Shown in pieces: positions 14,850 to 22,573 of a DNA stretch of 40,576 nucleotides. Every line of letters starts with the position of its first letter. Position 1 is the stretch's first letter. Under the pieces are notes generated by a model, which saw nothing but the letters and a program-made list of their open reading frames with translations, did not search any database and was not told the origin of the DNA. The stretch spans positions 1 to 40,576 of the forward strand of contig DATFAA010000037.1 in assembly GCA_035255045.1 (NCBI GenBank). Reading direction: 5' to 3'. Source of the DNA: JAGTRP01 sp035255045 (lineage in GTDB: Bacteria > Pseudomonadota > Gammaproteobacteria > Burkholderiales > Rhodocyclaceae). Made by a program: the position numbers and the translations under genes.

Positions 14850-16022
14850 ATGTCCCACATCATGAACACCTACGCCCGGCTGCCGGTGGCTTTCAGCCAC
14901 GGTGAAGGCTGCCGGATCACCGATACCGAGGGCAGGGTCTATCTCGACGCCCTGTCGGGTATCGCCGTTTCCACCCTGGGTCATGCCCATCCGAAGCTGG
15001 TGGAAGCCATCTCCGCCCAGGCCGGGCGCCTGCTGCATACCTCCAACCTGTACCGTATCCGCGAGCAGGAGCAACTGGCCGACCGCCTTGCCGCGCTGTC
15101 CGGCATGGAGGAAGTCTTCTTCTGCAATTCCGGCTGCGAGGCCAACGAGGCGGCCATCAAGCTGGCGCGCTTCTACGGGCACAAGAAGGGTATCGAGGTG
15201 CCGACCATCATCGTCATGGACAAGGCCTTCCACGGCCGCACCATGGCGACCTTGTCGGCCACCGGCAACCGCAAGACCCAGGCCGGCTTCGAGCCCCTGG
15301 TCCACGGCTTCCTGCGGGTGCCCTACAACGACCTGGATGCCATCCGCAATGTTGCTGAGCACCACCACAACATCGTCGCCGTCATGGTCGAGATCGTGCA
15401 GGGGGAGGGCGGCATCAACCTGGCTTCCGTAGACTTCCAGCGCGGCCTGCGGCAACTGTGCGACGAGCAGGGCTGGCTCCTGATCTGCGACGAGGTGCAG
15501 TGCGGCATGGCCCGTACCGGCAAATGGTTCGGCTACCAGCATGCCGGCATCCAGCCGGACGTCGCCACCCTGGCCAAGGGCCTCGGCTCGGGGGTGCCCA
15601 TTGGCGCCTGCCTGGCTGGCGGCAAGGCCGCCAAGCTGTTCGGGCCGGGCAACCACGGCTCCACCTTCGGCGGCAATCCCCTGGCCTGCACCGCCGCCCT
15701 CACCACCATCGACACCATCGAGCAGGACGGCCTGATGGCCCGGGCCGAGCGCATCGGCGCCCTGTTGCGCCAGAGCTTCAAGGAGGCCTTCGGCGGGGTC
15801 AATGGCGTCGTTGAAATCCGCGGCCAGGGCCTGATGATCGGCATCGAACTCGACCGTCCCTGTGGCGAGCTGGTGCAGCGGGGTCTGGAGTCCGGGCTCC
15901 TCATCAACGTGACTGCCGACAAGGTAGTGCGGCTCCTGCCGCCGCTGGTTTTCGGCGAGGCCGAAGCCAAGGAGCTGGTGGAGCGCCTGGTGCCTCTCAT
16001 CAAGCAATTCCTGTCGGCCTGA
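14850..16022 (+). CDS. argD: Acetylornithine aminotransferase
   Basis: This PLP-dependent class III aminotransferase of 390 residues converts N-acetylglutamate semialdehyde to N-acetylornithine in arginine synthesis. The Schiff-base lysine is K243 (ATLAKGLGSGVP). The PLP-binding aspartate is D214 (LICDEVQCGMARTG). FCNSGCEANEAAIKLAR and the GSTFGGNPLACTAAL motif are standard for ArgD. The frame is open back to about 14730, but the family N-terminus (MNTYARLPVAFSHGEG) supports ATG 14850; ATG 14844 and 14862 are alternatives. Adjacent argF and argG confirm the arginine pathway over other class III aminotransferases. Possible regulation by the upstream hairpins is discussed separately. Confidence 0.93.
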   Translation: MSHIMNTYARLPVAFSHGEGCRITDTEGRVYLDALSGIAVSTLGHAHPKLVEAISAQAGRLLHTSNLYRIREQEQLADRLAALSGMEEVFFCNSGCEANEAAIKLARFYGHKKGIEVPTIIVMDKAFHGRTMATLSATGNRKTQAGFEPLVHGFLRVPYNDLDAIRNVAEHHHNIVAVMVEIVQGEGGINLASVDFQRGLRQLCDEQGWLLICDEVQCGMARTGKWFGYQHAGIQPDVATLAKGLGSGVPIGACLAGGKAAKLFGPGNHGSTFGGNPLACTAALTTIDTIEQDGLMARAERIGALLRQSFKEAFGGVNGVVEIRGQGLMIGIELDRPCGELVQRGLESGLLINVTADKVVRLLPPLVFGEAEAKELVERLVPLIKQFLSA

Positions 16023-16029
16023 GCTCATC

Positions 16030-16962
16030 ATGACCATCAAGCATTATCTGCAATTCAAGGACTTCACGCGGGAAGAGTACGACTATCTCTTCGAGCGCAC
16101 CGGCTGGATCAAGAACGAGTTCAAGTCCTTCCGGCAGTACTGGCCCCTGGTGGACCGCACCCTGGTGATGATCTTCGAAAAGGCCAGCACCCGCACCCGC
16201 CTCTCCTTCGAGGCCGGCATGCAGCAGCTGGGCGGCTCCGCCATCTATCTCAACACCCGGGATTCCCAACTGGGCCGGGGTGAGCCGGTGGAGGACGCTG
16301 CCCAGGTGATTTCCCGCATGAGCGACCTGGTGATGATCCGCACCTTCGAGCAGGACATCATCGAGCGCTTCGCCGCCAATTCCCGGGTGCCGGTGATCAA
16401 CGGCCTCACCAACGAATACCATCCCTGCCAGATCATGGCGGACATCTACACCTACATCGAGCACCGCGGCTCCATCAAGGGCAAGACGGTGGCCTGGGTG
16501 GGGGACTCCAACAATGTCTGCAACACCTGGCTGCAGGCGGCCGAGGTCCTGGACTTCAAGGTGCACGTGTCCACCCCGCCGGGCTACGAGATCGAGCCGG
16601 AGCGGGCGGGCCTCCACGGCACCGGCCACTTCGAGCAGTTCGCCGATCCCATGGATGCCTGCCGGGGCGCCCACCTAGTCACCACCGACGTGTGGACTTC
16701 CATGGGCTTCGAGGCCGAGAACGATGAACGCATGAAGGCCTTTGCCGACTGGCAGGTGGATGGCGACATGATGCGGGTTGCCGACGGGAAGGCCGTGTTC
16801 ATGCACTGCCTGCCGGCCCACCGGGGCGAGGAAGTCACCGCCGAGGTGATCGACGGGCCCCAGTCCGTGGTCTGGGACGAGGCCGAGAACCGGCTCCACG
16901 TCCAGAAAGCTTTGATGGAATACCTGCACCTCGGACGAGTGGGCAGGGTTGAAACGAAATAA
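16030..16962 (+). CDS. argF: Ornithine carbamoyltransferase
   Basis: OTCase makes citrulline from ornithine and carbamoyl phosphate. The 310-residue product has the carbamoyl-phosphate loop STRTR at 53-57 (EKASTRTRLSFE). It also has HPCQIMADI with the second phosphate contact, the ornithine loop near SMGFEAE, and the catalytic HCLPAHRGEE at 259-268. It begins 7 bases after argD and is followed by argG with 10 bases between, so the three form one operon. The start at ATG 16030 is the only one giving the full N-terminal helix. Confidence 0.96.
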   Translation: MTIKHYLQFKDFTREEYDYLFERTGWIKNEFKSFRQYWPLVDRTLVMIFEKASTRTRLSFEAGMQQLGGSAIYLNTRDSQLGRGEPVEDAAQVISRMSDLVMIRTFEQDIIERFAANSRVPVINGLTNEYHPCQIMADIYTYIEHRGSIKGKTVAWVGDSNNVCNTWLQAAEVLDFKVHVSTPPGYEIEPERAGLHGTGHFEQFADPMDACRGAHLVTTDVWTSMGFEAENDERMKAFADWQVDGDMMRVADGKAVFMHCLPAHRGEEVTAEVIDGPQSVVWDEAENRLHVQKALMEYLHLGRVGRVETK

Positions 16963-16972
16963 GGAAGCGAAC

Positions 16973-18208
16973 ATGAGCGACGTCAAGAAGGCCGTCCTGG
17001 CCTATTCCGGTGGTCTCGACACCTCCGTCATCCTGAAGTGGCTGCAGGACACCTATGAGTGCGAGGTGGTGACCTTCACCGCCGACCTGGGGCAGGGCGA
17101 GGAGCTTGAGCCGGCCCGGGCCAAGGCCCTGAAATTCGGCATCAAGCCGGAAAACATCTTCATCGACGACCTGCGGGAAGAGTTCGTCCGGGACTTCGTC
17201 TTCCCCATGTTCCGCTGCAACACCGTCTATGAGGGCGAATACCTGCTGGGTACCTCCATCGCCCGGCCGCTGATCGCCAAGCGCCTCATCGAGATCACCA
17301 ACCTGACCGGCGCCGACGCCATCTCCCATGGCGCCACCGGCAAGGGCAACGACCAGGTCCGCTTCGAGTTGGGCGCCTATGCCCTCAAGCCCGGCGTCAA
17401 GGTCATCGCCCCGTGGCGTGAGTGGGACCTCCTGTCCCGGGAGAAGCTCCTGGCCTACGCCGAGAAGCACGGCATCCCCGTCGAGATGAAGCACAAACAG
17501 GGCGGCTCCCCGTACTCCATGGACGCCAACCTGCTGCACATCTCCTACGAAGGCCGCCACCTGGAAAACCCCGCCGCCGAGGCCGAAGAATCCATGTGGC
17601 GCTGGACCGTGTCGCCGGAAGCCGCTCCCGACCAGGCCGAGTACCTGGACATCGAATTCGAGAAGGGCGACATCGTCGGCCTCAACGGCACCCGCATGAC
17701 CCCGGCCCAGGTGCTGGCCAAGCTCAACGAACTGGGCGGCAAGCACGGCATCGGCCGCCTGGACCTGGTGGAAAACCGCTACGTCGGCATGAAGTCCCGG
17801 GGCTGTTACGAGACTCCGGGGGGCACCATCATGCTGCGCGCCCACCGCGCCATCGAATCCGTCTGCCTGGACCGGGAAGTCGCCCACCTCAAGGACGACC
17901 TCATGCCCCGCTACGCCAGCCTGGTCTACAACGGCTACTGGTGGAGCCCCGAGCGCAAGGCCCTGCAGGTCCTCATCGACCATACCCAGCAGAACGTCAA
18001 CGGCTGGGTGCGGGTCAAGCTCTACAAGGGCAACGTCATCGTCGTCGGCCGGGATTCCAAGACCGATTCCCTGTTCGATCCGACCATCGCCACCTTCGAG
18101 GACGATGCCGGCGCCTACGACCAGAAGGATGCGGGCGGCTTCATCAAGCTCAACGCCCTGCGCATGCGCATCGCCGCCAATCTGGCCGCCAAGAAGAACA
18201 AGGGTTAA
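16973..18208 (+). CDS. argG: Argininosuccinate synthase
   Basis: This enzyme joins citrulline and aspartate with ATP to make argininosuccinate. The 411-residue product carries the ATP pyrophosphatase loop AYSGGLDTS (residues 10-18). It also has the citrulline/aspartate region SHGATGKGNDQVRFE and the family's KQGGSPYSMDANLLHISYEG. ATG 16973 is preceded by AAGGAAG at good distance; an in-frame ATG at 16949 inside argF is rejected because MSDVKKAVLAYSGG matches the normal N-terminus. It is the last arginine gene of the argD-argF-argG operon. argH is not in the window. Confidence 0.97.
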   Translation: MSDVKKAVLAYSGGLDTSVILKWLQDTYECEVVTFTADLGQGEELEPARAKALKFGIKPENIFIDDLREEFVRDFVFPMFRCNTVYEGEYLLGTSIARPLIAKRLIEITNLTGADAISHGATGKGNDQVRFELGAYALKPGVKVIAPWREWDLLSREKLLAYAEKHGIPVEMKHKQGGSPYSMDANLLHISYEGRHLENPAAEAEESMWRWTVSPEAAPDQAEYLDIEFEKGDIVGLNGTRMTPAQVLAKLNELGGKHGIGRLDLVENRYVGMKSRGCYETPGGTIMLRAHRAIESVCLDREVAHLKDDLMPRYASLVYNGYWWSPERKALQVLIDHTQQNVNGWVRVKLYKGNVIVVGRDSKTDSLFDPTIATFEDDAGAYDQKDAGGFIKLNALRMRIAANLAAKKNKG

Positions 18209-18211
18209 AAA

Positions 18212-18436
18212 ATGAACGGTGGTGGGTTGTTTGGCCTGACCGAAGAGCAGATCGCGGATTTCGGGGCGACCTGGGGTATCGGCGCCTTCATCCTGTTCAT
18301 GCTCTTCATCATCGGTGAAATCGCCTGGAAGTCGAAGGCGGGCAAGACCGGCACCTTCGTGCTGTTCTTCGTGCTCGCCTTCGGCATGGTCGGTTTTATC
18401 GCCAAGTCAGTGATTCAAAAGCTTTGGGGAATCTGA
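18212..18436 (+). CDS. DUF2788 small membrane protein
   Basis: This 74-residue inner-membrane protein has two hydrophobic segments (about residues 22-36 and 48-66) joined by a basic loop, GEIAWKSKAGKTG. The sequence LGAF-like GIGAFILFMLFIIGE and KAGKTGTFVLFFVLAFGMVGF resemble the DUF2788 (PF10981) family, whose function is unknown. It starts 3 bases after the argG stop and ends 1 base before ppnP, so it is cotranscribed with both. No enzymatic motif is present. Confidence 0.8.
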   Translation: MNGGGLFGLTEEQIADFGATWGIGAFILFMLFIIGEIAWKSKAGKTGTFVLFFVLAFGMVGFIAKSVIQKLWGI

Positions 18437-18437
18437 A

Positions 18438-18749
18438 ATGTCTCAGTTCGACAGCGTTTCCGTCATCAAGAAGGCCAACGTCTATTTCGACGGCAAGTGC
18501 GTCAGCCACACCGTCCAGCTCGCCGACGGCACCAAGAAGACCGTCGGCGTCATCCTGCCGTCCACCCTCACCTTCAACACCGGCGCACCGGAGATCATGG
18601 AAGGGGTCGGCGGTTCCTGCCGCGTCAAGCTGAAGGGCGAGAGCGAATGGAAGACCTACGGCGAAGGCCAGTCCTTCAATGTGCCGGGCAATTCCAGCTT
18701 CGAGATCGCCTGCGACGAGCCCTATCACTACGTCTGCCATTTCGGGTAA
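18438..18749 (+). CDS. ppnP: Pyrimidine/purine nucleoside phosphorylase
   Basis: This small cupin-like enzyme (103 residues, formerly YaiE/DUF1255) phosphorolyses many purine and pyrimidine nucleosides to base and ribose 1-phosphate. It is recognised from FDSVSVIKKANVYFDGKCVSHTV, GVILPSTLTFNTGAPEIMEG and the end SSFEIACDEPYHYVCHFG, all conserved in the family. The whole protein is one beta barrel. It sits between the DUF2788 gene and yajQ with 1 and 5 bases of spacing, suggesting a shared transcript. The neighbourhood does not hint at a special role beyond nucleoside salvage. Confidence 0.92.
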   Translation: MSQFDSVSVIKKANVYFDGKCVSHTVQLADGTKKTVGVILPSTLTFNTGAPEIMEGVGGSCRVKLKGESEWKTYGEGQSFNVPGNSSFEIACDEPYHYVCHFG

Positions 18750-18754
18750 TCGCG

Positions 18755-19249
18755 ATGCCGAGCTTTGACTTCACGTCCGAAGCCGACATGGTGGCGTTGA
18801 AGAACGCCATCGACGTCGCGGCTCGGCAAATCGAAAACCGGTACGACTTCAAGGGCACCTCGGCCAAGGTTGAGCTGAACGAGAAGGACAAGATCATCAC
18901 CCTGCACGGCGATTCCGACTTCCAGCTCGGCCAGATCAAGGACATCCTGTTCCCGGCCATGGAGAAGAAGGAGACCGAGAGCACCAAGCGCCTCGACCAA
19001 CAGCCCGTCCAGAAGGTGTCGGGCAACAAGGTCAAGCAGGAGCTCAAAATCAAGCTGGGGATCGAGACCGAATTGGCGAAGAAGATCGTCAAGATGATTA
19101 AGGACGCCAAGCTCAAGGTCCAGGCTTCCATCCAGGGCGACGCCGTGCGCGTCCAGGGAGCGAAACGGGACGACCTGCAGGACTGCATCGCCCTGATCAA
19201 GAAATCCATCACCGATTTCCCGATCAAGTACGGCAACTTCCGGGATTGA
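18755..19249 (+). CDS. yajQ: YajQ family cyclic-nucleotide/nucleic-acid-binding protein
   Basis: This UPF0234/YajQ protein of 164 residues begins MPSFDFTSEADMVALKNAID and contains ENRYDFKGTSAKVELNEKDK, VKQELKIKLGIETELAKKIVK and VRVQGAKRDDLQDCIALIK, all hallmarks. In Xanthomonas, a YajQ protein binds cyclic di-GMP and acts as a transcription co-regulator. Whether that holds here is unknown, but the window also has a GGDEF and an HD-GYP protein. It is the last gene before a strong terminator. ATG 18755 lies 5 bases after the ppnP stop and gives the standard N-terminus. Confidence 0.93.
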   Translation: MPSFDFTSEADMVALKNAIDVAARQIENRYDFKGTSAKVELNEKDKIITLHGDSDFQLGQIKDILFPAMEKKETESTKRLDQQPVQKVSGNKVKQELKIKLGIETELAKKIVKMIKDAKLKVQASIQGDAVRVQGAKRDDLQDCIALIKKSITDFPIKYGNFRD

Positions 19250-19272
19250 TCCGAAGGATTTCCCAGACAACG

Positions 19273-19298
19273 AACGGCGCCCGCGGGCGCCGTTTTTT
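19273..19298 (+). terminator. Intrinsic terminator after yajQ
   Basis: A 10-bp stem (19273-19282 with 19285-19294, AACGGCGCCC/GGGCGCCGTT) runs into six T residues (19293-19298). It ends the unit carrying yajQ and lies exactly at the stop of the convergent glutamine amidotransferase-like gene. Confidence 0.9.
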
Positions 19299-20011
19299 CA
19301 TCCCTTGATGCCGGCGATCCAGGCGGCGTAGAGGCGGTCGGCGAGGCGGCGCATGGCCGGCAGCCGGGCGGGAATGTCGCCCAGCATTTGGGCCGGCGAC
19401 TGGACGCTCGGCTGGTGGGCAACCGCCGCCGCCTCCTCCGACCACTGGCCGCACCAGGTTTCGATCATCTCCGGCGTCATCTCGACGTGGCATTGCATGC
19501 CGAGATGGGGGCCGAGGACGAACATCTGGTTGGCGCAATAGCCGTTGCCCAGGATGCGGGTGGCGCCGGGCGGCAGGCTGAAGGTCTCGCCGTGCCACTG
19601 GAAGACCGTGGCCGGCCGTTCGGCCTGATCTCCGAGCCAGGTCCCGGCCAGGTCGTTGCTCTCCGCCTGGGCTTCGCCCCAGCCGATCTCCTTGACCGGG
19701 TTGCGTGTCACCTGGCCGCCCAGGGCCTTGCTCATGAGCTGCCCGCCCAGGCAGTGGCCGATGACGGGGATGCCCCTGGCCGCCGCGTCGCGGATGAGGG
19801 CGCAGGCCTGGTCGATCCAGGGCAGCGGGTCATTGACGCTCATCGGCCCGCCCATGAAGCAGAGGCCGCCGTAGGCCTCGGCGCTGGCCGGCACCGCCTC
19901 TGCCTCGTCAATGGCGACGAGGCGCCAGGGGATGCCGTGCCTTTCGAGGAATATGGCAAAATAGCCCGGGCCTTCGGTCGGAGAGTGGCGGAATATGGCA
20001 ATAGGACGCAT
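19298..20011 (-). CDS. Type 1 glutamine amidotransferase-like protein
   Basis: This 237-residue protein has a class I glutamine amidotransferase fold of the GMP-synthase-like subgroup. The nucleophile is C87 (VIGHCLGGQLMSKALGG), and the His and Glu of the triad are H175 and E177 (QCHVEMTPE). ATVFQWHGETFSLPPGA and GGLCFMGGPMSVND are typical of stand-alone GATase1 proteins. There is no synthetase domain or synthetase gene beside it, so the amine acceptor is unknown. It may instead hydrolyse gamma-glutamyl compounds, as some family members do. The start MRPIAIFRH at 20011 lies within the 5' end of the divergent retropepsin gene. Confidence 0.87.
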   Translation of the reverse strand: MRPIAIFRHSPTEGPGYFAIFLERHGIPWRLVAIDEAEAVPASAEAYGGLCFMGGPMSVNDPLPWIDQACALIRDAAARGIPVIGHCLGGQLMSKALGGQVTRNPVKEIGWGEAQAESNDLAGTWLGDQAERPATVFQWHGETFSLPPGATRILGNGYCANQMFVLGPHLGMQCHVEMTPEMIETWCGQWSEEAAAVAHQPSVQSPAQMLGDIPARLPAMRRLADRLYAAWIAGIKG

Positions 20012-20669
20012 GGCGGACAAGCTGGCTGGGAAGACGGTGAGGCATTTTATGCTGCTTGCCGGCGGCTGCCTATTGGCCTCGGCCGCCAGCGCCACCGATG
20101 TGGGGCTGGCCGGTGTCACCTCCAGCAAGGCGATGGTGATGATCAACGGCGGCGATCCCCGCACCCTGGCGGTCGGCCAGGCAGCCGACGGGGTCAAGCT
20201 CCTTGCCCTGCAAAGTGACCAGGCCGTCTTCGAGGTCGATGGCAAGAGGCGTATCCTGCGGGTCGGCCAGCACGCGGTGGGCGCCGCCGGCGGTGACGGC
20301 GCCGGCAAGGTGATCCTGACGGCTGACGGCCAGGGACACTTCGTGACCACCGGCACAGTTAACGGCACCTCGGTGCAGTTCCTGGTCGATACCGGGGCCA
20401 CCATGGTTTCCCTGGGGGCCGGTGATGCCCGGCGCATCGGCCTCGACGGGAACCGTGGCCAGCGCGGCTTCACCCAGACGGCCAACGGGCAGGCCGAGGT
20501 TTCCCGGGTTAAACTGGACACGGTGCGCGTCGGCGACATCACCCTGCACAACGTCGATGCGCTGATCCACCAGAACGACATGCCTCTCGCCCTGCTCGGC
20601 ATGAGTTTCCTGAACCGGATGGAAATGCAGCGAGACGGAAGCAGCATGACGTTGAAAAAACGATTTTAG
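19995..20669 (+). CDS. Retropepsin-like aspartic protease (TIGR02281 type)
   Basis: This predicted exported aspartic protease of the clan AA, retropepsin-like, has 224 residues. A basic N-terminus and hydrophobic stretch (FMLLAGGCLLASAASA) form a signal peptide. The active-site motif is FLVDTGATMVSL with DTG at 132-134, followed by the family's GLDGNRGQRGFTQTANGQ and ALLGMSFLNRM. One such Asp per subunit implies it works as a dimer. ATG 19995 has GGAGAG 9 bases upstream; ATG 20010 is the alternative. Either way its 5' end overlaps the start of the divergent GATase gene. The following gene is 11 bases away and probably cotranscribed. Confidence 0.85.
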   Translation: MAIGRMADKLAGKTVRHFMLLAGGCLLASAASATDVGLAGVTSSKAMVMINGGDPRTLAVGQAADGVKLLALQSDQAVFEVDGKRRILRVGQHAVGAAGGDGAGKVILTADGQGHFVTTGTVNGTSVQFLVDTGATMVSLGAGDARRIGLDGNRGQRGFTQTANGQAEVSRVKLDTVRVGDITLHNVDALIHQNDMPLALLGMSFLNRMEMQRDGSSMTLKKRF

Positions 20670-20680
20670 GAGAGTAACAA

Positions 20681-20956
20681 ATGCCCCAACGTGATCACGA
20701 AATCGCTCTGCTGCGCAAGGAGCTCGAAATGCTGATGGGGGAGCGGCAATTGCTGCTCCAGATCGCCGGCGCCTCGGCGGCCCTGATCGCCGGGCTCGAC
20801 AGCCAGCGTCTGCCGGTGGGCGCTGTGGAAGCCGCCGACGTGGTGGCCACCTCCATCAACCAGCTGCCCGAGGAAACCTTGCGGGACGCGCTCAATTCCA
20901 TCCACGCCCATGTGGAGGTCGAAGAAGCGCCGAAAGCGGAAAACGGCCGGGCATGA
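20681..20956 (+). CDS. Small helical protein of unknown function
   Basis: I do not recognise this 91-residue protein. The first part (about residues 6-30, HEIALLRKELEMLMGERQLLLQ) has heptad-like leucines and is probably a coiled coil. The rest is helical and acidic and ends EVEEAPKAENGRA. The ATG at 20681 has a strong AGGAGAG Shine-Dalgarno. The stop overlaps the ATG of the Nudix gene as ATGA, indicating a real, translationally coupled gene in the retropepsin-Nudix operon. A role as a small dimerising partner protein is possible, but nothing in the sequence proves it. Confidence 0.75.
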   Translation: MPQRDHEIALLRKELEMLMGERQLLLQIAGASAALIAGLDSQRLPVGAVEAADVVATSINQLPEETLRDALNSIHAHVEVEEAPKAENGRA

Positions 20957-21594
20957 CGCTCGACCTCGCTCGCCTGCGGGCCAGCCTGCTGCCTGAACCG
21001 GCGGCAGGCCACGTCCTGTCGGAGGAGGGCGCCGACAGCCTGCCGTTGACCCCGGCGGCCGTCCTTTTTCCCATCGTCTCCAGGGCCAACGGGCAGACCG
21101 TTCTGCTCACCAAGCGGACCGCCCATCTCAAGGACCATCCGGGTCAGATCAGCTTCCCCGGGGGACGGGTGGAAACTACCGATCCCACCCCCATCCACAC
21201 CGCCCTGCGAGAAACCGCCGAAGAGATCGGCCTGGGGGAGGCCCACGTGGAAGTTCTCGGTTTCCTGCCCGAATACCGCACCGTCACCGGCTTCCGGATC
21301 ACCCCCGTGGTCGGGCTGGTGACGCCGCCCTTCGAGCTGCGGGCGGATCCTTTCGAGGTGGCTGAGGTCTTCGAGGTGCCCCTGTCCTTCCTTCTGGATC
21401 CGGCCAACCATCAGCGCCAATCCGTGGAATACAAGGGCGGGCTGCGCCAGTACTATGCCATTCCCTACGGTGAATACCTTATATGGGGCGCCACCGCCGG
21501 CATGATACGTTTCCTGTTTGAGCGCCTGCATGCCATTGGCGAGCTGCACGGCGCCGACAGATGTGATATTGTGCACCGCAGCATCACAGAATAA
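20953..21594 (+). CDS. Nudix hydrolase, CoA pyrophosphatase type (NudL-like)
   Basis: This 213-residue Nudix hydrolase probably cleaves coenzyme A or acyl-CoA into phosphopantetheine and 3',5'-ADP. The Nudix box is PGGRVETTDPTP...TALRETAEEIGL. The CoA-type signature around KDHPGQISFPGG, upstream of the box, matches NudL/YeaB proteins. The C-terminus has the YGEYLIWGATAGMI segment common in the subgroup. The start codon overlaps the stop of the small helical gene. The product has about 20 more residues than typical E. coli NudL, mostly at the two ends. Confidence 0.9.
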   Translation: MTLDLARLRASLLPEPAAGHVLSEEGADSLPLTPAAVLFPIVSRANGQTVLLTKRTAHLKDHPGQISFPGGRVETTDPTPIHTALRETAEEIGLGEAHVEVLGFLPEYRTVTGFRITPVVGLVTPPFELRADPFEVAEVFEVPLSFLLDPANHQRQSVEYKGGLRQYYAIPYGEYLIWGATAGMIRFLFERLHAIGELHGADRCDIVHRSITE

Positions 21595-21624
21595 CGCCCC
21601 TCAGGGCACACCCCAAGTTCATCC

Positions 21625-22548
21625 ATGAGTCTCTTTTCGCTGATCGCCGTATTTCTGCTCGAGCAGTTGAAACCCTTGCCCTATCGCCGGCTGGTGGCCG
21701 ACCCGGTCCGCGCCCTGGCCGACTTCGTGGAAACGCGGCTCAATGCCGGCGAGTACAGGCACGGGGTCCTGGCCTGGTCGGTCATCGTGGTGCCCCCGGT
21801 GCTGCTGACGGCGGCCCTGTATGTCGTCCTCCACCGCGTGAATCCCCTTCTGGCCCTGGCATTCAACGTGGTGGTGCTCTACCTCACCATGGGATTCCGG
21901 CAATTCAGCCACCACTACACCGAAATCCAGCTGGCCCTGCGCCTCGGCGACCTGGAGCGGGCCCGGCAATTGCTCGCCGAGTGGCAGGGCCGTTCCGCCC
22001 AGGGGCTCGGCTCCGGCGATATCGCCCGCCTGGCCATCGAGCAGGCCCTGGTGGCGTCCCACCGCCATGTCTTCGCCGTCCTGGTCTGGTTCGTGCTGCT
22101 GCCCGGCCCCAGCGGCGCCGTCCTCTACCGCCTGGCGGCCGTGGTGGCCGAGCGCTGGCGCGAAAGCGACAACCTTGGCCGGGGCGAGTTTGTCAAATTC
22201 TCCCAACGGGTCTTCAGCGTCATCGAGTGGCTGCCCCTGCGGGCGACCGCAGCTGCCTTCGCCATCGTCGGCGACTTCGAGGATGCCGTGTACTGCTGGC
22301 GTACCCAGGCCAGCCTGTGGTCCGACCGGGATCTCGGGATCGTCCTCGCCAGCGGCGCCGGCGGGCTCGGGGTCCAGCTCGGTATGCCGGTCGTAGAGAG
22401 CGGCGAGGTCACCGACCGCGCCGAACTGGGCATCGGCGAGCCGGCCGACGTGGATTTCATGCAGAGCGCGGTGGGGCTCGTCTGGCGTGCCATCCTGCTC
22501 TGGATGCTACTGCTTTTCTTGTTAGGGCTTGCCACCTTGGTGGGCTGA
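21625..22548 (+). CDS. CobD/CbiB-like integral membrane protein
   Basis: This 307-residue membrane protein resembles the CobD/CbiB family that makes adenosylcobinamide phosphate, and also the related AmpE proteins. It has about four hydrophobic segments (around residues 47-65, 70-88, 150-165 and 290-306). Family-like stretches are YLTMGFRQFSHHYTEIQLALRLGDLERAR and a soluble region with EWLPLRATAAAFAIVGDFEDAVYCWR. No other cobalamin gene is nearby, and the N-terminal part differs from classical CbiB. I therefore leave the name general. It starts 30 bases after the Nudix gene and ends 25 bases before the thiolase. Confidence 0.75.
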   Translation: MSLFSLIAVFLLEQLKPLPYRRLVADPVRALADFVETRLNAGEYRHGVLAWSVIVVPPVLLTAALYVVLHRVNPLLALAFNVVVLYLTMGFRQFSHHYTEIQLALRLGDLERARQLLAEWQGRSAQGLGSGDIARLAIEQALVASHRHVFAVLVWFVLLPGPSGAVLYRLAAVVAERWRESDNLGRGEFVKFSQRVFSVIEWLPLRATAAAFAIVGDFEDAVYCWRTQASLWSDRDLGIVLASGAGGLGVQLGMPVVESGEVTDRAELGIGEPADVDFMQSAVGLVWRAILLWMLLLFLLGLATLVG

Positions 22549-22573
22549 CAATTTTTCACAGGAGGTTCTTCGC

